Shown here: positions 7,389-15,858 of the stretch, one piece after another
How the letters are laid out: each line of letters begins with the position of its first letter
Numbering within the stretch: the first letter of the stretch is position 1
Assembly (NCBI RefSeq): GCF_900091475.1
Contig: NZ_FMIB01000002.1
Coordinates: 5,084,001 to 5,148,000 of the forward strand
DNA from: Micromonospora chersina
GTDB lineage: Bacteria; Actinomycetota; Actinomycetes; Mycobacteriales; Micromonosporaceae
Reading direction: 5' to 3'
DNA length: 64,000 bases
The notes under the pieces: model-generated
The model's input: only the letters and a program-made list of their open reading frames with translations
The model's database searches: none
Told to the model about the DNA's origin: nothing
Position numbers and translations under genes: made by a program

Positions 7389-9547
7389 GCCTTCTCCACC
7401 CGGACGGCGCAGATCTTGAACTCGGGCATCCCGGAGACCGGGTCGACGGCGTCGTTGGTCACCGAGTTGGCACGGGCTGCCCCCGGCCAGTGGAACGGCG
7501 CGAAGACGGTGTCCGGCCGGATCGCCGGGCTGAGCCGGGCGGGCGCGCGCAGCTCGCCCCGGCGGGAGACCACCCGGACCTCCTCGCCGTCGGCCACGCC
7601 GAGCCGGCCGGCCAGGTCGGGGTGCAGCTCGACGAAGCCGCCGGGGGCGGCCCGGCGCAGCGCGGCGACCCGCCGGGTCTGCGCGCCGGACTGGTACTGG
7701 GCGAGCACCCGGCCGGTGGTGAAGTGCAGCGGGTAGTCGGCGCAGACCGGCTCGGCGGCCGGCCGGTGGGTCACCGCCCGGAACCGGGCCCGGCCGTCGG
7801 GGGTGGGGAACCTGTCGGCGAAGAGCCGGGGGGTGTCCGGCCCGCCCTCGTCGGGGCAGGGCCAGAAGACGCCGGTGTCGGCGTCGATCCGCTCCCAGCT
7901 GACCCCCGAGTAGTCGGCGGGCCCGCCGGCCGAGGCGCGGCGCAGCTCCGCGAAGACCTCGGCCGGGTCGGTCGGAAACGCCTCCGTGGGCGTTAGGAGG
8001 GGGCCCTTGTTATGCATTTCGCGATAAGAAGGGACCCTTCCTTGCAGGCGGGCCGCCAGCCCGGCGAGGACGGCCAGGTCGGTGCGGACGCCGGGCGGGG
8101 GCTCCCGCAGGGCGCGGCGGCGCAGCACCCGACCCTCCAGGTTGGTCATGGTGCCGTCCTCCTCGGCCCACTGGGCGACGGGCAGCACCACGTCGGCCAG
8201 TTCGGCGGTCTCCGAGCGCACGAGGTCGGCCACCACCAGCAGGTCCAGGTCGCGCAGCCGGGACTCGACCCGGGCCGCGCGGGGCGCCGACACCACCGGG
8301 TTGGACCCGAAGACCAGCAGCGCCCGGGGGCCGTCCGCGGTGCCGAGGGAGTCGAGGAGCTGGTAGGCCGGTACGCCGGGCCCGGGCAGCTCCGCGGGGT
8401 CGACGCCCCAGACCGCGGCCACGTGCTCCCGGGCCGCCGGGTCGTCGATCCGCCGGTAGCCGGGCAACTGGTCGGCCTTCTGCCCGTGCTCCCGGCCGCC
8501 CTGCCCGTTGCCCTGCCCGGTGAGGCAGCCGTAGCCGGAGCCGGGGCGGCCGGGCAGGCCCAGGGCGAGCGCCAGGTTGATGAACGCGGTGACCGTGTCG
8601 ACGCCCTTGGCGTGCTGTTCCGCGCCCCGCGCGGTGAGGATGATCGCGCGGTCCACGGTGGCCAGGGCCCGGGCGGTCGCCTCCAGGTCGGCCACCGGCA
8701 CCCCGGAGAGCCGCTCCGCCTCGGCCGGCCAGCAGCCGGCCACGGTCCGCCGGACCTCGTCGAAGCCGGTGGTCCGGTCGGCCACGTACGCCCGGTCGAG
8801 CCACCCCTCGGTGAGCGCGATGTGCAGCAGCGCGTTGGCCACCGCCAGGTCGGTGCCGGGCAGCGGTTGCAGGTGCAGGTCCGCCTGGCGGGCGGTGGCG
8901 GTGAGCCGCGGGTCGACGACGATCAGCCGGCCGCCCCGCTCGCGCTGGTCGGCGAGGTGGCGCATGAGCGGCGGCATGGTCTCGGCCGGGTTCGCGCCGA
9001 CCAGCAGCAGGGTGTCCGCCCGCCCCAGGTCGGCGAGGGGGAAGGGGAGCCCCCGGTCGAGGCCGAACGCGCGCGTCCCGGCCGCCGCGGCCGAGGACAT
9101 GCACCAGCGTCCGTTGTAGTCGATGTGCCGGGTGCGCAGCGCCACCCGGGCGAACTTGCCGAGCGCGTACGCCTTCTCGTTGGTCAGCCCGCCGCCGCCG
9201 AAGACCGCGACGGCGTCCCGCCCGTGCCGCTCCTGGATCTCCCGCAGCCCGGCGCCGACCCGGTCGAGCGCCTCGTCCCAGCCGGCCGGGCGCAGGTCGC
9301 CGCCGGGCCGGTCCCGCAGCAGCGGGGTGGTCAGGCGGTCGGGGTGGTCGAGCAGGTCGGCGGCCGTCCAGCCCTTCTGGCAGAGGCCGCCCCGGTTGGT
9401 GGGGAAGTCGCGGGGCGCCACCTCGATCCGCTCCCCGGTCTGCCGCAGCACCATGCCGCACTGGAGCGCGCAGTACGGGCAGTGCGTGGCGGCCTCCCGG
9501 GGTGGCCGTACCCCCGGCCGCGTCGCCACGCGTGCACCGTCTGTCAT
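7385..9547 (-). CDS. nasA: Assimilatory nitrate reductase, molybdopterin catalytic subunit
   Basis: 720 aa. The N-terminal [4Fe-4S] motif CPYCALQC...CQKGW lies at about 22-60. A candidate Mo-ligand Cys is in NGRWCMSSAAA near residue 150, with downstream bis-MGD binding blocks (GANPAE, DPRLTATA, LTGQGNGQGGREHGQKADQ) and a C-terminal domain ending in HWPGAARANSVTNDAVDP, typical of NarB/NasA. It reduces nitrate to nitrite in the cytoplasm (no Tat signal). ATG at 9545-9547. First gene of the five-gene operon, with a GlnR-type box 25-62 nt upstream. Oddity: residues about 501-519 (QGRVPSYREMHNKGPLLT region) are encoded by a 55-bp palindromic repeat that also occurs elsewhere in the window; the flanking residues resume normal family sequence (FPTDPAEVF). 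Confidence 0.93.
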   Translation of the reverse strand: MTDGARVATRPGVRPPREAATHCPYCALQCGMVLRQTGERIEVAPRDFPTNRGGLCQKGWTAADLLDHPDRLTTPLLRDRPGGDLRPAGWDEALDRVGAGLREIQERHGRDAVAVFGGGGLTNEKAYALGKFARVALRTRHIDYNGRWCMSSAAAAGTRAFGLDRGLPFPLADLGRADTLLLVGANPAETMPPLMRHLADQRERGGRLIVVDPRLTATARQADLHLQPLPGTDLAVANALLHIALTEGWLDRAYVADRTTGFDEVRRTVAGCWPAEAERLSGVPVADLEATARALATVDRAIILTARGAEQHAKGVDTVTAFINLALALGLPGRPGSGYGCLTGQGNGQGGREHGQKADQLPGYRRIDDPAAREHVAAVWGVDPAELPGPGVPAYQLLDSLGTADGPRALLVFGSNPVVSAPRAARVESRLRDLDLLVVADLVRSETAELADVVLPVAQWAEEDGTMTNLEGRVLRRRALREPPPGVRTDLAVLAGLAARLQGRVPSYREMHNKGPLLTPTEAFPTDPAEVFAELRRASAGGPADYSGVSWERIDADTGVFWPCPDEGGPDTPRLFADRFPTPDGRARFRAVTHRPAAEPVCADYPLHFTTGRVLAQYQSGAQTRRVAALRRAAPGGFVELHPDLAGRLGVADGEEVRVVSRRGELRAPARLSPAIRPDTVFAPFHWPGAARANSVTNDAVDPVSGMPEFKICAVRVEKA
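7992..8046. repeat. 55-bp imperfect palindromic repeat, copy A (in frame inside nasA)
   Basis: On the minus strand it begins TGCAAGGAAGGG and ends CCTCCTAAC. The two arms are inverted versions of each other around a variable centre, and each contains GGGCCC or GGGTCCC. It aligns without gaps to 39982-40036 (40 of 55 positions identical by my count, differences concentrated in the centre). It carries no stop in the nasA frame. Confidence 0.85.
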
Positions 9548-9571
9548 GTCGGGAAAGCGTGCCGTCAGGCG

Positions 9572-9609
9572 GTTTCCGGTCCGGGTCCCTTCTGTTTCGG
9601 TCCTGTCAA
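9572..9609 (-). promoter_or_regulatory. GlnR-type box (two a/b units) upstream of nasA
   Basis: Read toward nasA: TTGAC-N6-GAAAC-N6-GACCC-N6-GAAAC, with exact spacing. This matches the actinobacterial GlnR consensus gTnAc-N6-GaAAc repeated twice. The proximal GAAAC ends 25 nt before the nasA ATG. It predicts nitrogen control (activation in low nitrogen) of the whole nas-nir operon. Confidence 0.75.
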
Positions 9610-9631
9610 GAGCACCTCACACCGCACGGGA

Positions 9632-9660
9632 GTGACGGACCGGTCGGCAGGGCTTAGAAT
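9632..9660 (+). promoter_or_regulatory. Candidate promoter for the methyltransferase gene
   Basis: GTGACG (9632-9637), 17-nt spacer, TAGAAT (9655-9660). It points away from nasA; predicted transcription starts about 25-30 nt before the ATG at 9695. Confidence 0.4.
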
Positions 9661-9694
9661 GTGAGACAAGAATCTCGGATTGTGGGAGGCGCGC

Positions 9695-10390
9695 ATGAGT
9701 GTGGCGGACGCGTTCGACGCGGTGGCGGGAAGCTACGACGCGGCCCGGCGCCGGCTCGTGCCCTGCTTCGACGCCTTCTACGGCACGGCCGTCGAGGTGG
9801 CCGCGCCGCCGCTGCGGGCGGCGCTCGCGTCGGGGCGTACCCCCGAGGTGCTGGACCTGGGCGCGGGCACCGGCCTGCTCTCCCTGCTGCTGGCCGCGGC
9901 GGTCCCCGGGGTCCGGCTCACCCTTGTCGACGCCGCGCCCGGCATGCTGGCGGTCGCCACCGGGCACCTGGCCGCCCGCGGGGTGCCGCACCGCACGGTG
10001 CTCGCCGACCTGGCCGACCCGCTGCCCGCCGGCCGGTACGACGCGGTGGTCTCCGCGCTGGCCATCCACCACCTGGACGACGACGGCAAGCGGGCGCTCT
10101 ACCGGCGGGCGGCCGAGGCGCTGGCCCCCGGCGGCGTCCTCGTCAACGCCGAGCAGGTGGCCGGCCCGACCCCCGCGCTCGACCGGCGCTACGACGAGGT
10201 CTGGACGGCCCGGATCACCGAGCTGGGCTCGGACGCGGCGGAGATCGCCGGCGCCCGCGAGCGGATGCGGCACGACCGGCCGGCCCCGGTGACCGACCAG
10301 TGCCGCTGGCTCGCCGAGGCCGGCCTGGTCGACGTGGACTGCTTCTTCAAGGAGTGGCGGTTCGCGGTCTTCGGGGGTCGCCGTCCCTGA
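9695..10390 (+). CDS. Class I SAM-dependent methyltransferase
   Basis: 231 aa. The SAM-binding motif I is LDLGAGTGLLSLLLA (residues about 52-66), followed by an acidic motif II (LTLVDAAPGM) and the post-motif YDAVVSALAIHHLDDD, as in the UbiE/COQ5-like and trans-aconitate-type methyltransferases. Substrate not predictable. ATG at 9695 is chosen because GTGGGAGG (9682-9689) lies at correct distance; a TTG five codons upstream is in frame but lacks a ribosome site. It stands alone between the divergent nasA operon and a toxin/antitoxin pair. Confidence 0.85.
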   Translation: MSVADAFDAVAGSYDAARRRLVPCFDAFYGTAVEVAAPPLRAALASGRTPEVLDLGAGTGLLSLLLAAAVPGVRLTLVDAAPGMLAVATGHLAARGVPHRTVLADLADPLPAGRYDAVVSALAIHHLDDDGKRALYRRAAEALAPGGVLVNAEQVAGPTPALDRRYDEVWTARITELGSDAAEIAGARERMRHDRPAPVTDQCRWLAEAGLVDVDCFFKEWRFAVFGGRRP

Positions 10391-10431
10391 GCGTGGCCTA
10401 GTGTCCGGTTCGGCGACCGGTGCGAGCGGGG

Positions 10432-10461
10432 ATGACTGGCGGTCATACCGGTGGGTAATCT
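10432..10461 (+). promoter_or_regulatory. Promoter for a leaderless antitoxin mRNA
   Basis: ATGACT (10432-10437), 18-nt spacer, TAATCT (10456-10461), then 7 nt to the ATG at 10469. No ribosome site precedes that ATG, so the transcript likely starts at the start codon. Confidence 0.55.
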
Positions 10462-10468
10462 GTCCGGC

Positions 10469-10729
10469 ATGACCGCCAAGGTGACACTGTCGTTCTCCGA
10501 CGAGACGATCGAGGAGGCGCGCCGGTTCGCCAAGCGGGAAGGGCTCTCCCTCTCCGCCTGGATGGACCGGGCCGCCCGGGAGAAGGCGCTGCGCGAGGTC
10601 TTCACCGCGCACGCCGAGGCGGTCGCCCGTGCCGGCCTGGACCTGGAGTCCGCCGCGCTGGCCGACGCCCAGGAGGCCGCGCTGGTCGACGACGCGCTGT
10701 TCGGCGGCGGGCGGCCGAGTGCTGCGTAG
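10469..10729 (+). CDS. Antitoxin of a MazEF-like pair
   Basis: 86 aa. The N-terminus (KVTLSFSDETIEEARRFAKREGLSLSAWMDRAAREKA) reads as a ribbon-helix-helix DNA-binding unit: a strand followed by two helices. The rest is an acidic Ala-rich tail suited to wrapping a toxin. It ends 11 nt inside the following MazF-like gene, the usual antitoxin-first order. ATG 10469 is preferred over an in-frame GTG at 10451 because the TAATCT promoter element lies 7 nt upstream. Expected to repress its own promoter with the toxin. Confidence 0.75.
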   Translation: MTAKVTLSFSDETIEEARRFAKREGLSLSAWMDRAAREKALREVFTAHAEAVARAGLDLESAALADAQEAALVDDALFGGGRPSAA

Positions 10730-11012
10730 GGGAGAGGTCTGGCGCATCTCCGGCGCCCGGGAACGGCTCGGCCTGGTCATCAGCTCCGACGTCTACAACT
10801 CCACAGCCGTGCCGATCGTGATCGTCGTCGAGGTGGTCGAGGAGTCGCTGCTGCGCGACTCGCCCCTGGCCGTGCCGATGGGCGGCTACGTGGTGATGCC
10901 CGACCGGCTCTCCTCGCCCATGAAGAAGTGGTTCACCGAGTGCGTGGACGTGGCCGACACCGAGACCATGCAACGGGTGGCCCGCGCTTTGCGCATCCTC
11001 CAGGAGATCTGA
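10719..11012 (+). CDS. Type II toxin, PemK/MazF family endoribonuclease
   Basis: 97 aa, normal for MazF. It opens with the family signature RRGEVWRISG (for RGDIWWV...), then LVISSDVYNSTAVPIVIVVEVVE (the R/S-D-x-xN block) and a C-terminal MQRVARALRILQEI helix. MazF toxins cut mRNA at short motifs. GTG start at 10719 overlaps the antitoxin end by 11 nt, so the two are translated together. The conserved Gly/Pro of the first loop is partly altered (ISGARERLG), which may affect activity. Confidence 0.8.
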   Translation: MLRRGEVWRISGARERLGLVISSDVYNSTAVPIVIVVEVVEESLLRDSPLAVPMGGYVVMPDRLSSPMKKWFTECVDVADTETMQRVARALRILQEI

Positions 11013-11073
11013 GGAGCTTCACGGCCGCCCGGCGGCGGACGTGCGATCTCCGTTTCCGGGCCGACGCGCGGCG

Positions 11074-11105
11074 GGCACGGCCGGGAAACCGCCCGTTCCT
11101 AGCGT
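11074..11105 (+). promoter_or_regulatory. narK control region: GlnR-type half box and -10 element
   Basis: GGCAC-N6-GAAAC (11074-11089) precedes TAGCGT (11100-11105). The distance from GAAAC to the predicted start of transcription is close to that seen at nasA. A second, weaker unit may lie upstream (GTTTC at 11052). Confidence 0.5.
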
Positions 11106-11135
11106 CCCTCTCGTCACCGACGAGGAGGAGTCGCC

Positions 11136-12509
11136 GTGAGCACGCTCGCTTCCCCCACCACCCTGGCGCCGGCCGCCACCGGCCGCGCGGGACGGATCAC
11201 CGAATGGCGCCCGGAGGATCCGGAGTTCTGGGCCACGACCGGGGCGCCGGTCGCCCGCCGCAACCTGTACGTCTCGATCTTCGCCGAGCATGTCGGCTTC
11301 TCCGTGTGGAGCCTCTGGTCGGTGATGGTTCTCTTCCTCGGCCCCGAGTACGGCATCGACCCGGCCGGGAAGTTCCTGCTCACCGCCGTGCCGGCCGCGC
11401 TGGGCGCGGTGCTGCGGCTGCCGTACACCCTGGCGGTGGCCCGGTTCGGCGGGCGGAACTGGACCATCGTGAGCGCGCTGCTGCTCCTGGTGCCCGCGGT
11501 GCCCATGGCGGTGCTGATCGAGCCCGGCGTGTCGTACGCCACGCTCATGGTCCTGGGCTGCCTGACCGGCGTGGGCGGCGGCAACTTCGCCTCGTCCATG
11601 GCGAACATCAACCTGTTCTTCCCGGACCGGCTCAAGGGCCGGGCGCTCGGGCTCAACGCCGGCGGCGGCAACCTCGGCGTGCCGGCCGTGCAGCTCGTCG
11701 GGCTGGCGGTGCTGGCCACCGCCGGCGCCGCGTACCCCCGGCTGGTGCCGGCGGTCTACCTGCCGCTGATCGTGGTCGCGGCGCTGGCCGCGGCGCGCTG
11801 GCTGGACAACGTCCCGGGTGCGCGCAACGAGCCCGGCGCGCTGCGCGCGGCGGCCCGCGACCCGCACACCTGGGTGATGTCCCTGCTCTACATCGGCACC
11901 TTCGGCTCGTTCATCGGCTTCGGGTTCGCCTTCGGCCAGGTGCTCCAGCTCCAGTTCCACGACCGGTTCCCCACCCCTGTCGACGCCGCCTGGCTGACCT
12001 TCCTCGGGCCGCTCATCGGCTCGCTGATCCGGCCGTTCGGTGGCCAGCTCGCCGACCGGCTCGGCGGGGCCCGGGTCACCTTCTGGAACTTCGTGGCAAT
12101 GGCCGCCGGCGCGGGGCTGGTGCTCTTCGCCGCCCGGGACCGGTCCTTCCCGCTCTACCTGGCCGGGTTCCTGGCGCTCTTCGTCTTCTCCGGGATCGGC
12201 AACGGGTCGACGTACAAGATGATCCCGGCGATCTTCCGGGCCCGGGCCGCCGCCGAGGCGGAGCTGACCGGGGACCGGGAGGCGGCCGAGCGGCGGGCCC
12301 GGCGGCTCTCCGGGGCGTTGATCGGCATCGCGGGGGCGGTCGGCGCCTCGGGCGGGGTGCTGGTGAACGTGGCGTTCCGGCAGTCGTTCCTGACCGCCGG
12401 CACCGCCGACGCCGCCTACCTGGCCTTCATCGCCTGGTACGCGCTCTGCTTCCTGGTGACCTGGGTGGTGTACCTGCGGCCGGGGCCGCGTAAGCTGGCC
12501 GGCGTGTGA
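11136..12509 (+). CDS. narK: MFS nitrate/nitrite transporter
   Basis: 457 aa, 12 predicted membrane segments. The NarK/NasA-family nitrate signature is visible as GCLTGVGGGNFASSMANINLFFP in the fifth segment region and as AGFLALFVFSGIGNGSTYKMIP in the later half (both glycine-rich). GTG start at 11136 follows GAGGAGGAG (11121-11129). It imports nitrate or exchanges nitrate for nitrite, feeding the nasA operon about 1.6 kb away on the other strand. A shared GlnR-type element upstream suggests co-regulation. Confidence 0.93.
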   Translation: MSTLASPTTLAPAATGRAGRITEWRPEDPEFWATTGAPVARRNLYVSIFAEHVGFSVWSLWSVMVLFLGPEYGIDPAGKFLLTAVPAALGAVLRLPYTLAVARFGGRNWTIVSALLLLVPAVPMAVLIEPGVSYATLMVLGCLTGVGGGNFASSMANINLFFPDRLKGRALGLNAGGGNLGVPAVQLVGLAVLATAGAAYPRLVPAVYLPLIVVAALAAARWLDNVPGARNEPGALRAAARDPHTWVMSLLYIGTFGSFIGFGFAFGQVLQLQFHDRFPTPVDAAWLTFLGPLIGSLIRPFGGQLADRLGGARVTFWNFVAMAAGAGLVLFAARDRSFPLYLAGFLALFVFSGIGNGSTYKMIPAIFRARAAAEAELTGDREAAERRARRLSGALIGIAGAVGASGGVLVNVAFRQSFLTAGTADAAYLAFIAWYALCFLVTWVVYLRPGPRKLAGV

Positions 12510-12555
12510 CCTCCGCCATGGGAAAGGCGCAGGCCACGCGGGGTGGCACCCCGTT

Positions 12556-12585
12556 TTGACCTGCCGCCGGGCGGCCGGGTATCGT
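12556..12585 (+). promoter_or_regulatory. rplM promoter
   Basis: TTGACC (12556-12561), 18-nt spacer, TATCGT (12580-12585). This leaves a leader of about 110 nt before the rplM GTG. I could not identify a known ribosomal-protein leader structure in it. Confidence 0.55.
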
Positions 12586-12700
12586 TGCCTGCTGTTGTAC
12601 GACATTCTTAGGCGTGCCGCATCAGGTACGCTTGGTCGTTCGTGCGCGCCTGGTCACCTCGGCGCGCGACCCCAGACCGACGACGAGACAAGGTAGACCT

Positions 12701-13144
12701 GTGCGTACGTACAGCCCGAAGCCGGGTGAGATCGAGCGTCAGTGGCACGTCATCGACGCCTCTGATGTCGTGCTGGGCCGCCTCGCGACCCACGCCGCCA
12801 CGCTGCTGCGTGGTAAGCACAAGCCGACTTTCGCGCCGCACGTCGACACGGGCGACTTCGTCGTCATCGTGAACGCGGGCAAGGTCGCGCTGACCGGCAA
12901 CAAGCGCCAGACCAAGGTCGCTTACCGCCACTCCGGCTACCCGGGTGGTCTGAAGCAGGTCGGCTACGACGAGCTGCTGACCAAGCGGCCCGAGCGGGCC
13001 ATCGAGCTGGCCGTGAAGGGCATGCTCCCGCACAACAAGCTGGGCCGCCAGATTCTCAAGAAGCTGAAGGTCTACGCCGGTGCCGAGCACCCGCACGGCG
13101 CGCAGCAGCCGGTGCCGTTCGAGATCAAGCAGATCGCGCAGTGA
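12701..13144 (+). CDS. rplM: Large ribosomal subunit protein uL13
   Basis: 147 aa, exact family length. Family landmarks include [19 protein letters not shown], the [20 protein letters not shown] block, and the conserved [26 protein letters not shown] region near the C-terminus. GTG start at 12701; upstream in-frame codons are non-family sequence. It binds 23S rRNA early in 50S assembly. Co-transcribed with rpsI 20 nt downstream, as in nearly all bacteria. Confidence 0.98.
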   Translation: MRTYSPKPGEIERQWHVIDASDVVLGRLATHAATLLRGKHKPTFAPHVDTGDFVVIVNAGKVALTGNKRQTKVAYRHSGYPGGLKQVGYDELLTKRPERAIELAVKGMLPHNKLGRQILKKLKVYAGAEHPHGAQQPVPFEIKQIAQ

Positions 13145-13164
13145 GCGCGGGCGAAGGAAGCAGC

Positions 13165-13629
13165 ATGACCGACATCACCGCCACCGAGGTCGCCCCCGAG
13201 GCCACCGAGGCGCCGGCGCCCGTCGCGCGCGCGCCTCGTGGCGACCGCCCGATCCAGACCGTGGGTCGCCGCAAGGAGGCCATCGTCCGGGTCCGCATCG
13301 TCCCGGGCAGCGGCAAGATCACCTGCAACGGCCGCGACCTCGAGACCTACTTCCCGAGCAAGGTGCACCAGCAGCTCATCAAGGACCCGCTGGTCACCGC
13401 CGAGAAGCCCGAGGCCTTCGACGTGATCGCCAACCTGCGGGGCGGCGGCACCACCGGCCAGGCCGGCGCGCTGCGGCTCGCCATCGCCCGGGCGCTGATC
13501 GTCAGCGAGCCCGACGACCGCCCGGCCCTCAAGAAGGCCGGCTTCCTGACCCGTGACGCCCGGGTCAAGGAGAGCAAGAAGTACGGCCTCAAGAAGGCCC
13601 GTAAGGCTCCCCAGTACTCGAAGCGCTGA
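13165..13629 (+). CDS. rpsI: Small ribosomal subunit protein uS9
   Basis: 154 aa: an actinobacterial-type variable N-terminal extension (about 30 residues, acidic and Ala-rich) followed by the S9 core [17 protein letters not shown], the [19 protein letters not shown] motif and the basic C-terminal tail ending KAPQYSKR that reaches the P site tRNA. ATG 13165 has GAAGGAAG six bases upstream. Second gene of the rplM-rpsI operon, followed by a strong terminator. Confidence 0.98.
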   Translation: MTDITATEVAPEATEAPAPVARAPRGDRPIQTVGRRKEAIVRVRIVPGSGKITCNGRDLETYFPSKVHQQLIKDPLVTAEKPEAFDVIANLRGGGTTGQAGALRLAIARALIVSEPDDRPALKKAGFLTRDARVKESKKYGLKKARKAPQYSKR

Positions 13630-13660
13630 TCACCACCAGCGCCGTGTACTTCTGACGGAC

Positions 13661-13712
13661 GGCCGGGTCCGCCTCCCCACTTCCCGGGGAGGTGGCCCGG
13701 CCGTTCCGTTTC
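13661..13712 (+). terminator. Rho-independent terminator after rpsI
   Basis: A long G+C-rich hairpin: GGCCGGGTCCGCCTCCCC pairs with GGGGAGGTGGCCCGGCC around a short loop, followed by a T-rich run (GTTCCGTTTCT). Confidence 0.85.
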
Positions 13713-13749
13713 TCTCCTCACAACGGCAGTCCATCGGAGGTTGGCGGGT

Positions 13750-15105
13750 ATGGGCCGGTTGTTCGGCACGGACGGCGTACGCGGGCGGGCGAACGCGGAT
13801 CTCACCCCGGAGTTGGCGCTCGCGGTGGCGGTGGCCGCCGCCCACACGCTGGCCGAGACGGACAAGAGCCATCCGCCGCTCGCCGTGGTGGGCCGGGACA
13901 CCCGGGCCAGCGGCGAGATGCTGGAGGCCGCCGTGGTCGCCGGGCTGACCAGCGCCGGCGCCAACGTGGTCCGGGTCGGCGTGCTGCCCACCCCCGCGGT
14001 CGCGTTCCTCACCGCCGAGGCCAAGGCCGACCTGGGCGTCATGCTCTCCGCCTCGCACAACCCGATGCCGGACAACGGCATCAAGCTCTTCGCCGCCGGC
14101 GGGCACAAGCTGCCCGACGAAATCGAGATGCGGATCGAGGCGGCCGTCGAGGCGAACGCCACCACCGCCTGGGAGCGCCCGATCGGCGCCGGGGTCGGCC
14201 GGGTGCACGACCTGCTCGACGGCGCGGACCACTACGTCCAGCACCTGGTCGGCACCGTGCCGCACCGGCTGGACGGCATCAAGGTCGTGGTCGACTGCGC
14301 CAACGGCGCGGCCGCCGACGTCGCCCCGGTGGCGTACCGGGAGGCCGGCGCCGAGGTGATCGCCATCTACGCCGAGCCGGACGGCCTGAACATCAACGAC
14401 GAGTGCGGCTCCAACCACATCGACGCGCTGCGCGCCGCCGTGGTCGAGCACGGCGCGCACCTCGGCATCGCCCACGACGGTGACGCCGACCGCTGCGTCG
14501 CGGTCACCGCCGACGGCGAGGAGGTCGACGGCGACCAGGTCATGGCGATCCTCGCCCTGGCCATGCGGGAGGCCGGCGAGCTGACCCAGGACACCCTGGT
14601 CGCCACCGTGATGAGCAACCTCGGCCTGCGGCTGGCCATGTCCGCGCAGGGCATCCGGCTCGTCGAGACCAAGGTCGGCGACAGGTACGTGCTGGAGGAG
14701 TTGCGCGCCTCCGGCCTGGCGCTGGGCGGCGAGCAGAGCGGGCACATCGTGATGCCCGCGTACGCGACCACGGGCGACGGTGTGCTCACCGGGCTGCACC
14801 TGATGTCCCGGATGGCGCAGACCGGGCAGTCGCTGGCCGAGCTGGCGTCGGTGGTGACCAAGCTGCCCCAGGTGCTGATCAACGTGCCGGTGGGCGACCG
14901 CACCGTGGGCGCCGCCGCGCCGGCCGTCCGCGCCGAGGTGGAGCGGGCCGAGGCCGAGTTGGGCGAGACCGGCCGGGTACTGCTCCGCCCCTCGGGCACC
15001 GAGCCGCTGGTCCGCGTCATGGTCGAGGCCGCCACCGAGGCGACCGCCCGGGCCGTCGCCGAGCGCATCGCCGATCAGGTGCGCAGCGCCAGCCCGGCGG
15101 CCTGA
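13750..15105 (+). CDS. glmM: Phosphoglucosamine mutase
   Basis: 451 aa, normal GlmM length. N-terminus [14 protein letters not shown]; the catalytic phosphoserine is Ser102 in [11 protein letters not shown]; the metal loop is DGDADRC; the sugar loop is GGEQSGH; the phosphate loop is [12 protein letters not shown]. It converts glucosamine-6-phosphate to glucosamine-1-phosphate for UDP-GlcNAc, directly after GlmS, which is encoded 8 kb further on. ATG 13750 is preferred over TTG 13741 because ATCGGAGG (13733-13740) is correctly spaced for the ATG. Confidence 0.97.
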   Translation: MGRLFGTDGVRGRANADLTPELALAVAVAAAHTLAETDKSHPPLAVVGRDTRASGEMLEAAVVAGLTSAGANVVRVGVLPTPAVAFLTAEAKADLGVMLSASHNPMPDNGIKLFAAGGHKLPDEIEMRIEAAVEANATTAWERPIGAGVGRVHDLLDGADHYVQHLVGTVPHRLDGIKVVVDCANGAAADVAPVAYREAGAEVIAIYAEPDGLNINDECGSNHIDALRAAVVEHGAHLGIAHDGDADRCVAVTADGEEVDGDQVMAILALAMREAGELTQDTLVATVMSNLGLRLAMSAQGIRLVETKVGDRYVLEELRASGLALGGEQSGHIVMPAYATTGDGVLTGLHLMSRMAQTGQSLAELASVVTKLPQVLINVPVGDRTVGAAAPAVRAEVERAEAELGETGRVLLRPSGTEPLVRVMVEAATEATARAVAERIADQVRSASPAA

Positions 15106-15109
15106 CCCG

Positions 15110-15856
15110 CTACAGACGCAGCCGTGTGACCCGGTCGTAGGTGTCGGCCGGGTCCTCGCCGTCGGTGAGGTCGACGTCCTCGACGACCCGGCCGTCGCCG
15201 AGGCGGACCAGGCGGTCGCACCGGGCGGCGACGGCCTGTTCGTGAGTGGCGAGCAGGATCGTCATCCCGTGCCGGTCGCGCAGGTCGAGCAGCAGGTCGA
15301 GGATCTGGGCGCCGGTGGTCGAGTCGAGGTTGCCGGTCGGCTCGTCGGCCAGCAGGAGTCGGGGCGCGCCCATCAGGGCCCGGGCGATCGCCACCCGCTG
15401 CTGCTGGCCACCGGAGAGCTGGGCGGGCAGCGCGCGTTCCCGGCCGGCGAGCCCCACCGCCTCCAGCAACTCCCGCGCGCGGGCCGCGTGGTCGGCGCGG
15501 CCCCGACGGGGCAGCACCGGAGCGATCACGTTGTCCAGCACGGTCAGCGCGGGCAGCAGGTGGTAGCGCTGGAAGACGAAGCCGACCCGCTGGCGGTACC
15601 GGGCCAGCGCCGCCCGGCGCAGCGTGGTGACCTCCACGTCGTCGACCGTCACCGATCCCCGGTCGGCCTGCTCGATGGCGCCGATCAGGTGCAGCAGGGT
15701 GGACTTGCCGGAGCCGCTCGGCCCGGTCAGCGCCACCACCGACCCCGCCGCCACGTCCAGCGACACGTCGTCGACGGCGGTGAGCCGCTCGGTGCCGCTG
15801 CGGAACTGCCGGACCAGTCCGGCGGTGCGTACCGTACTGCCCGTCGTCGCGTCCAT
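15110..15856 (-). CDS. ABC transporter ATP-binding protein (MacB/LolD type)
   Basis: 248 aa. Walker [11 protein letters not shown]-loop in [12 protein letters not shown], signature [15 protein letters not shown], Walker [13 protein letters not shown] and switch His in LATHEQ are all intact. The [11 protein letters not shown] sequence is typical of MacB/LolD/FtsE ATPases, which power mechanotransmission and not solute pumping. ATG 15856 is chosen because GAGGAG lies 5 nt upstream; an in-frame GTG at 15862 overlaps the permease stop. Coupled to the large permease gene upstream. Confidence 0.92.
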   Translation of the reverse strand: MDATTGSTVRTAGLVRQFRSGTERLTAVDDVSLDVAAGSVVALTGPSGSGKSTLLHLIGAIEQADRGSVTVDDVEVTTLRRAALARYRQRVGFVFQRYHLLPALTVLDNVIAPVLPRRGRADHAARARELLEAVGLAGRERALPAQLSGGQQQRVAIARALMGAPRLLLADEPTGNLDSTTGAQILDLLLDLRDRHGMTILLATHEQAVAARCDRLVRLGDGRVVEDVDLTDGEDPADTYDRVTRLRL

Positions 15857-15858
15857 GG

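Noticed and set aside
7385..9547. Frameshift or pseudogene in nasA because of the odd segment at residues 501-519
   Set aside because: The frame is continuous and family sequence resumes directly after the repeat; the segment is an in-frame insertion.
12586..12700. Autoregulatory L13 leader RNA
   Set aside because: The known L13 leader belongs to Bacillales; I could not fit a matching fold in this leader by eye.
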